Of a DNA stretch of 45,817 nt, positions 41,365-45,817 are shown piece after piece. The number at the start of each line of letters is the position of its first letter. Position 1 is the stretch's first letter. This stretch comes from JBMYZL01 sp049610385 (GTDB taxonomy: Bacteria > Bacteroidota > Bacteroidia > Flavobacteriales_D > Sanyastnellaceae). The notes beneath the pieces are model-generated. The model did no database searches and had not been told where the DNA came from. It saw nothing but the letters and a program-made list of their open reading frames with translations. Position numbers and translations under genes: made by a program. The stretch lies in assembly GCA_049610385.1 (NCBI GenBank), contig JBMYZL010000020.1, positions 1-45,817 of the forward strand. Reading direction: 5' to 3'.

Positions 41365-41675
41365 GGCAGGTCAAACGGATCCAAACGTTGGTGAAGAATG
41401 TGCGTTCTTTGGATGGAAATTGAAACCAAGCCGCAACGTCAATTTACATCCGGACTGCAGCTCTTTTTATTCTGACCATGGGGCCCAAAAGTCCATGAAG
41501 CCGATGCCCTTGAAAGTCTCTGGAACGCAGGTGTATCTAGATACTTTGTTGAGGCCGGGATTTACCACCATTGGCTCACCTTCAAATGGGGCGCCGAAGG
41601 AATTGCGACGGGAGTTTCGGAATTGACTCAGAGATCGATTTTCGTCCTTCGTTGATTTCATTGGTGGTTGTTGCA
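41365..41675. other. Intergenic stretch without a recognisable gene
   Basis: No convincing gene. A 43-codon plus-strand frame (41495-41626, MKPMPLKVSGTQVYLDTLL...) and an opposite-strand frame (41467-41712) are open but match nothing I know and have no clear signals. No good terminator follows yidD. It may be decayed coding sequence or an untranslated region. Confidence 0.3.
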
Positions 41676-41705
41676 TTGGAATCAGGCTTCCATTGCTGAA
41701 CTTTG
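41676..41705 (+). promoter_or_regulatory. Promoter of the His-rich lipoprotein gene
   Basis: TTG (41676-41678), a 19-base spacer and GAACTTTG (41698-41705), one base off TAnnTTTG. The leader to the ATG at 41728 is about 17 bases. Confidence 0.45.
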
Positions 41706-41727
41706 GGGTCAATCAATTGATGAATCC

Positions 41728-42345
41728 ATGAAGCGTACCCTCATTTTTGTGAACCTGATTGGTGCTTGGATGTGTTTCTCTACAGGTTGTGGGGAAGGGC
41801 ATCAGGCCAAATCTCCCGCCCGGCTGCAAGCCGAATCTGTCCACGAAAGCATGATTTCCAAATCGGAATCCCTACACGCGGACATCGCCGAGGGACTGAC
41901 CCAAACAGAGCGGGCTGTAGATGAATGGATGAACCAAGGAGACACTGCCCGTGCCATGGTGGCGGCCCGCATCGGATCCCAGTTGTCAGAATTGGATGTG
42001 CTGTTTCATGATTGGTCAGCAACGATGGTGGAAATTCCGGGGCACGCCCATTCGCACGGTGATCACGACCACCACCATGATCACGGTGATGGCAATCATG
42101 AAGAGCACCATCATCACCATGACCATGGAAATGGAACGAGCTTGGAAGGGCTCAGCGATGATGAAATTTTGGCCATCCAAATGGCCCTTGATGATGAACT
42201 GGGGAAGTTGATTGAGAATGGGAATCGAATCCAAAAAGATTGGCACCAAATTGCAGACGAAGCCGGATTCAACCTCAGCGGGGATTCTGGGGAACTGCAT
42301 GAAAACCATGATGACCACGACCACAGCCACGACCATGCCCATTGA
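41728..42345 (+). CDS. Histidine-rich lipoprotein, probable metal binder
   Basis: This is a 205-residue predicted lipoprotein with basic start MKRTLIF, a hydrophobic segment and lipobox FSTGC (Cys21). The middle is helical and acidic. Two His tracts stand out: residues 106-133 with 15 His (HDHHHDHGDG, EEHHHHHDHG) and the C-terminus 191-205 with seven His (HENHDDHDHSHDHAH). Such tracts bind Zn, Ni, Co or Cu; which metal cannot be told. The longer upstream frame is rejected because it loses the lipoprotein signal. I do not recognise a family. It overlaps the downstream propeller gene by 11 bases and lies downstream of a HupE/UreJ-like gene. Confidence 0.8.
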   Translation: MKRTLIFVNLIGAWMCFSTGCGEGHQAKSPARLQAESVHESMISKSESLHADIAEGLTQTERAVDEWMNQGDTARAMVAARIGSQLSELDVLFHDWSATMVEIPGHAHSHGDHDHHHDHGDGNHEEHHHHHDHGNGTSLEGLSDDEILAIQMALDDELGKLIENGNRIQKDWHQIADEAGFNLSGDSGELHENHDDHDHSHDHAH

Positions 42346-43684
42346 AACAGGATTGAAATGGGCTCGGTTGGGGGGCTTGGTCTGGCTGCTTTTTGGCTCG
42401 GTTGTTGGGTCTTGGTCTCAAAGACCGCCAGACAATGTCCGCATCCATGAATGGGATGGGCGCGGTTATCAACCCTGTGAACCCAGCATTGCCATCAATC
42501 CGAAGAATCCGGATGAGTTGGTGGCAGGGAGCATTTTAAACAATGTGTACCGGTCCACGAATGGTGGATGGACATGGGAGCGGGAGGTGCTCGAGTCGCA
42601 ATATGGGGTTTTTGGGGACCCTTGCATCGTTGGATCGCCCAAGGGAGACTTCTATTATCTTCATCTTTCGGATCCCGAGGGAATGGGGTGGCGCAGCCCT
42701 TCGTTGTTGGACAGAATTGTCATTCAACGGTCCACCAATGGAGGAAAAAGCTGGTCCAAAGGCACTGGAATTGGGCTCAATGGTTCGAAAGATCAAGACA
42801 AGGAGTGGGCAGCGGTTTCACCCAATGGCAAACAGGTTGTCGCGTGTTGGACCCAGTTCGATCGCTACAACAGCCAAGCACCTACAGATAGTTCGAACAT
42901 TTTTTGCAGTCTGTCCAGCCGCAAGGTGAAGAATTGGACTGAGCCCATTCGTGTGAATGATGTGCCAGGCGATTGCCTCGATGGGGACAATACGGTGGAA
43001 GGGGCAGTGCCGGCTTTTGGCGTGGAGGGTGAAGTGTACGTGGCGTGGGCATTGGGTGAGGCCATTTGGTTTGACAGAAGTGAAGATGGGGGACGTTCAT
43101 GGCTCAACGAGGACCGGCAAGCTGCGGCATTGGTGGGCGGTTGGGATATGGAAATCGACGGAATAGGGCGGGCAAATGGCATGCCGGTCACCATGGTCGA
43201 TCACTCGGAAGGACCGCATCGTGGTCGCATATACATCGCTTGGGCGGATGGCCGGAACGGGGCCGAGGACATCGATGTTTTCGTCACCTGTTCAGATGAC
43301 AAGGGAGAAACATGGTCCGCAGCTGTCCGAGTCAATGATGATGATCCTGGCGCTCAACAATTTTTCCCGTGGATGGCCGTGGATCCTGTGACGGGTGAAG
43401 TACACGTGGTCTTTTATGATCGTCGGCAATCGCATGCAGACCACCCCTCTCGTGGTGATTTGCGGCGTCGAGACACCGACGTCTACGTGGCTTCTTCATC
43501 AGATGGAGGCGAAACCTGGACAAATGCTTTGATCAGTGAAGAGCCCTTCCGTCCTGGTGGCAAGGGCATTTTCTTCGGAGATTACAACAACATTTCGGCT
43601 TATGATGGCATGGTCAGACCGATTTGGACGCGTGAAGATCGAGGCATCCTCAGCATTTGGACAGCCATTTTTGGCACCCATTGA
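42335..43684 (+). CDS. Secreted Asp-box (BNR) beta-propeller, sialidase-superfamily-like
   Basis: This 449-residue exported protein has a signal peptide ending GSVVGSWSQ. Five Asp-box turns S/T-x-D/N-x-G-x-x-W are seen: STNGGWTW (74-81), STNGGKSW (133-140), SEDGGRSW (249-256), SDDKGETW (320-327) and SSDGGETW (388-395), indicating a six-bladed propeller of the exo-alpha-sialidase fold. The first two carry Asn for Asp. I do not see the arginine-rich F/Y-R-I-P sialidase motif, so glycosidase activity is uncertain and binding is equally possible. The ATG at 42335 lies inside the His-rich gene's last codons; earlier Mets in the frame fall in its His-encoding DNA. No T9SS domain is evident. Confidence 0.8.
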   Translation: MPIETGLKWARLGGLVWLLFGSVVGSWSQRPPDNVRIHEWDGRGYQPCEPSIAINPKNPDELVAGSILNNVYRSTNGGWTWEREVLESQYGVFGDPCIVGSPKGDFYYLHLSDPEGMGWRSPSLLDRIVIQRSTNGGKSWSKGTGIGLNGSKDQDKEWAAVSPNGKQVVACWTQFDRYNSQAPTDSSNIFCSLSSRKVKNWTEPIRVNDVPGDCLDGDNTVEGAVPAFGVEGEVYVAWALGEAIWFDRSEDGGRSWLNEDRQAAALVGGWDMEIDGIGRANGMPVTMVDHSEGPHRGRIYIAWADGRNGAEDIDVFVTCSDDKGETWSAAVRVNDDDPGAQQFFPWMAVDPVTGEVHVVFYDRRQSHADHPSRGDLRRRDTDVYVASSSDGGETWTNALISEEPFRPGGKGIFFGDYNNISAYDGMVRPIWTREDRGILSIWTAIFGTH

Positions 43685-43709
43685 TCGCCCCATCAGAATC
43701 CTTCATTCC

Positions 43710-44105
43710 ATGGCTTCCTCCATTTTCAGCAAAATCGTCGCCGGTGACATTCCATGTCACAAAATCGCAGAAGACGATAACTACTTGGCTTTTCTGGACG
43801 TGTTTCCCTTGGTCAAAGGCCACACATTGGTTATTCCGAAACAAGAGATAGACTACATTTTCGATTTGCCAGATGATCTTCTTTCCGGGCTGCATGTGTT
43901 TTCCAAAGCGGTGGCTCATGGCATTCAAGCGGCCATTCCTTGTGAACGCATTGGGATGACGGTCATCGGCCTTGAAGTTCCGCATGCTCATGTTCACCTC
44001 ATGCCAATCAATGGGGTAGCGGACATGAATTTTGAACGTCCCAAGTTGCAGGTTTCCCAAGAGGAATTGGCGGAGACTGCAGCGGTCATCCGGCAAGCCC
44101 TCTGA
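43710..44105 (+). CDS. HIT family protein (histidine triad nucleotide hydrolase)
   Basis: This 131-residue protein belongs to the Hint/PKCI-like branch, which hydrolyses adenosine phosphoramidates or related nucleotides. It starts MASSIFSKIVAGDIPCHKIA, a typical HIT opening, and has FLDVFPLVKGHTLVIPK and the catalytic triad His92-x-His94-x-His96 in PHAHVHLMPI. The ATG at 43710 is chosen over an earlier one inside the propeller gene. It follows that gene by 25 bases and converges with greA, with five bases between the two stop codons and no terminator between. Confidence 0.94.
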   Translation: MASSIFSKIVAGDIPCHKIAEDDNYLAFLDVFPLVKGHTLVIPKQEIDYIFDLPDDLLSGLHVFSKAVAHGIQAAIPCERIGMTVIGLEVPHAHVHLMPINGVADMNFERPKLQVSQEELAETAAVIRQAL

Positions 44106-44110
44106 GCGAA

Positions 44111-44584
44111 TTAACGCTTGATTTCAAGGACCTCGAAGGGGATAACACCGGCTGGCACAGTCACCTCGGCCACTTCCCCTACCGATTTGCCGAGCAAGCC
44201 TTTTCCGATTGGGGAATCCACAGAAATTTTCTTTTCAGCGAGGTTGGCCTCATTTTCAGCTACAAGCGTGTACGTGACCACGGCGCCGTTCTTCTGGTTC
44301 TTCAAGGTGACGGTGCTCAGGATGTAAACCTTGCTATCGTCAATTTGGGAATCATCAATGAGGCGGGCATTGGCCAAGGTGTTCTCCAACTTGGAAATCT
44401 TCGCTTCCAAAAGGCCTTGGGCTTCTTTAGCAGCGTCATATTCTGCATTCTCACTCAGATCACCTTTGTCTCTTGCCTCTGCGATCTGTTGCGAGATGCG
44501 GGGACGCTCCACAGCTTTTAACTGGTGGAGTTCGTCTTTTAGGTTTTGCAGGCCTTCCTTCGTGTAATACGAAACATTTGACAT
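44111..44584 (-). CDS. greA: Transcription elongation factor GreA
   Basis: GreA enters the RNA polymerase secondary channel and stimulates cleavage of backtracked RNA. The 157-residue protein has the N-terminal coiled coil (TKEGLQNLKDELHQLKAVER) with the acidic tip Asp42 and Glu45 in KGDLSENAEYDAAKEAQ. The C-terminal FKBP-like domain includes VTYTLVAENEANLAEKKISV and SPIGKGLLGKSVGEVAEV. The ATG at 44584 gives the standard length; the longer frame upstream runs through the preceding gene's terminator and is rejected. Confidence 0.97.
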   Translation of the reverse strand: MSNVSYYTKEGLQNLKDELHQLKAVERPRISQQIAEARDKGDLSENAEYDAAKEAQGLLEAKISKLENTLANARLIDDSQIDDSKVYILSTVTLKNQKNGAVVTYTLVAENEANLAEKKISVDSPIGKGLLGKSVGEVAEVTVPAGVIPFEVLEIKR

Positions 44585-44625
44585 GGGAATCATCTTTTGT
44601 GGTTGGTGCATGATGGGGGACATCA

Positions 44626-44659
44626 CACAAAAAACAAGCCCACAGAATGAGGGCTTGTT
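44626..44659 (-). terminator. Terminator of the PorV/PorQ-like gene
   Basis: On the minus strand AACAAGCCC (44659-44651) pairs perfectly with GGGCTTGTT (44641-44633), followed by TTTTG. It lies about 60 bases after the stop of the upstream gene and before the greA start, separating the two. Confidence 0.88.
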
Positions 44660-44718
44660 CATGCTTCAAAGTTAAGGAAAATGCTGCAACGGCGTATCAA
44701 ACGCAGCAACGGGCATGT

Positions 44719-45765
44719 TTACATCGCGATGTGGATGCCAATGGTGTGGTTCCCGTTGAATGGATTTGTGGTCCGATAGCCGTAATCAATCCCGATGGTG
44801 CTGCCGTTCTGACCCGCTGGCACTTGAACAGTGAATCCTGCCGAAGGACCAGTGAAAGCGGTGGTCACCGCTTCTTCGCCATTTAGACCTTGTTCCCACA
44901 TGTAGCCAGCGCGCAAAACGAAACGCTCGCGAATATCGATTTCAACGCCGCCACCGAAGTTGTCCTTGGTGAAGGAGTTGGAAACGAATTGACCGGTTAA
45001 AGTGGCAGTATAGCTTTCCATCACGGCGACGTCGTAACCGAATCCAATGTTGACCAAGGAAGGCAATTCGTATCGCTCGGCACGTTGAAGCAAAGTCAGT
45101 GAATTTGCACTGTTCTGAGGTGTTCCAGTGATGGTCAAACCATCACCTGCGAAGCGCATGGGGGCTCCCACATTGCGCAGGCTGATGCCGAAATTCAACC
45201 GGTCATTGTCTCCTGAAACATACCGGATGCCTGCATCAAAACAGACCCCTGATGCCCGAACATTGCTAATCGCTTCACCCACCATGCGGACGGTGATGCC
45301 GCCATAGATGGAGTTGGAAAATGCCTTGGCATAGCTGATGCCGATGTTCGAAAAGCTGGGCGAAAACGACCCGATTCCCCCTTCAGGCAAATCTTCGGTG
45401 GTAATTGGAATGTCTCCGAACCCCATGGTCATCACGGTCAACCCCAATACGGCCCCATCTCCGACGGAGGTGGCAAATCCGATGGTGTTTACAGCGATGT
45501 CTGAACCGCTCATATACCGGGTATTGGCAAAGGTTAATTCATTCCGCTCGACAAAAGCCAGGCCAGCAACGTTGAGAAAAGAAGCTTCGAGTCCTGTGGC
45601 GGTTGCCATGTTGGTCCCTGCCAATCCGTTGGAGCCAGCCCATGGATTGATCAGCAGTTGTCCTGCACCAGCGGAACCTGCTCGATCAGGATTGCCAGCG
45701 AAGGATGCGCTGGTGACGGTCAGCAGCAAAGCTGCAGCGAAGATGGATGTGATGTGCTTGTTCAT
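44719..45765 (-). CDS. PorV/PorQ family outer-membrane protein
   Basis: This 348-residue beta-barrel protein has a clear signal peptide (MNKHITSIFAAALLLTVTSA, cut near SFAG). The mature start GNPDRAGSAGAGQLLINPWA and the following GLAGTNMATATGLEASFLN, VAGLAFVERNELTFANTRY are typical of PorV/PorQ-like FadL-fold proteins. True PorV shuttles T9SS cargo to the sortase PorU; this protein may be PorV or one of the common paralogues, which I cannot separate. The ATG at 45765 is chosen; the longer frame starts at TTG. A truncated gene ends 16 bases upstream, probably the first gene of the same operon. A T9SS-type cargo is encoded at 14999. Confidence 0.88.
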   Translation of the reverse strand: MNKHITSIFAAALLLTVTSASFAGNPDRAGSAGAGQLLINPWAGSNGLAGTNMATATGLEASFLNVAGLAFVERNELTFANTRYMSGSDIAVNTIGFATSVGDGAVLGLTVMTMGFGDIPITTEDLPEGGIGSFSPSFSNIGISYAKAFSNSIYGGITVRMVGEAISNVRASGVCFDAGIRYVSGDNDRLNFGISLRNVGAPMRFAGDGLTITGTPQNSANSLTLLQRAERYELPSLVNIGFGYDVAVMESYTATLTGQFVSNSFTKDNFGGGVEIDIRERFVLRAGYMWEQGLNGEEAVTTAFTGPSAGFTVQVPAGQNGSTIGIDYGYRTTNPFNGNHTIGIHIAM

Positions 45766-45781
45766 CGTTTGCAGGTTCAAA

Positions 45782-45817
45782 TCAGAAGTTGTCCAAATCG
45801 GTTGGGCGCATGACGCC
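45782..45817 (-). CDS. C-terminal end of a truncated CDS, paralogue of the one at 1-36
   Basis: Read on the minus strand the window edge encodes GVMRPTDLDNF and TGA (45784-45782). It equals the first 36 bases of the window except one base (AAC for ACC), and the similarity stops at the stop codon. It lies 16 bases before the PorV/PorQ-like ATG, so it is the upstream gene of that operon. The family is unknown; in other Bacteroidota PorU or a large surface protein often precedes such genes. Confidence 0.55.
   Translation of the reverse strand, partial: GVMRPTDLDNF

Noticed and set aside
41467..41712. Minus-strand frame ending DFWAPWSE, reminiscent of a thioredoxin motif
   Set aside because: No second Cys, no thioredoxin fold pattern around it, and it overlaps the predicted promoter of the lipoprotein gene.
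42040..42345. Repeated CATGATCAC-like DNA as a repeat array or CRISPR
   Set aside because: The repetition is explained by His/Asp codons of the lipoprotein; no regular repeat-spacer structure.
1..45817. Inverted terminal repeats of a linear replicon (phage, plasmid or telomere)
   Set aside because: The repeat is 36 bases, ends exactly at stop codons and differs by a codon-changing base; the gene content is chromosomal housekeeping without replication or phage genes.

Overview
The window reads as a chromosomal segment of a Bacteroidota bacterium, most likely related to Flavobacteriales, with roughly even base composition. The evidence is a TonB-dependent receptor paired with a DUF4249 lipoprotein, a PorV/PorQ-type protein and a type IX secretion (T9SS) sorting domain, a Bacteroidota-type cytochrome oxidase accessory cluster (heme O synthase, two Cox3-like proteins, Cox4, SCO, DUF420), a Wzi/RemB-like outer-membrane protein, and promoters with the Bacteroidota -7 element TAnnTTTG instead of E. 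coli-like -10 boxes. No phage, transposase, CRISPR array, rRNA or tRNA was recognised.

Layout. 1-9095 (+): the last 12 codons of an unknown gene, TonB receptor, DUF4249 lipoprotein, then an RND efflux operon (adaptor, permease, TolC) with its own promoter. 9292-12360 (-): GDP-mannose dehydratase and an MsbA-like ABC exporter. 12520-14913: rpmH (+), a phosphopantetheinyl transferase (-) and ahcY (+), separated by good terminators. 14999-34360: 21 consecutive minus-strand genes. In transcription order they are a flippase-like membrane protein, a GT2 glycosyltransferase, a peptide-type ABC permease, GDP-fucose synthase, a Trp-rich envelope protein, a WecA/TagO-like transferase, a Wzi/RemB-like protein, the oxidase cluster, an OmpA-like protein, TolC, a MacA-like adaptor, tsaB, a degenerate Rieske-fold protein and a T9SS-exported alpha/beta hydrolase. 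34411-37315: ruvC (+), then ddl and purK (-). 37351-44105 (+): MscS channel, YwaF-like membrane protein, thyA-folA, HupE/UreJ-like protein, yidD, a His-rich lipoprotein overlapping an Asp-box propeller protein, and a HIT protein. 44111-45817 (-): greA, a PorV/PorQ-like protein and the last 12 codons of another unknown gene.

How the genes work together. Three themes dominate: envelope and surface-glycan building (gmd, fcl, WecA-like, GT2, Wzi-like, flippase-like, two efflux sets); assembly of a heme-copper oxidase (heme O synthesis, copper delivery, subunits III and IV), whose catalytic subunits I and II are outside the window; and housekeeping (ribosome, recombination, folate/thymidylate, purine, peptidoglycan, methyl cycle, tRNA modification).

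Most notable. The first 36 bases and the reverse complement of the last 36 bases are identical except for one base, and both end exactly at a stop codon, so the window is bounded by the C-termini of two paralogous genes. The SCO protein is a tandem duplication with one copper-site-dead domain. A lipoprotein with 22 histidines in two tracts is translationally overlapped with a secreted propeller protein. Two outer-membrane-type proteins are extremely tryptophan-rich. I did not find a clear-cut novel defence or mobile system; the candidates offered are of moderate strength.
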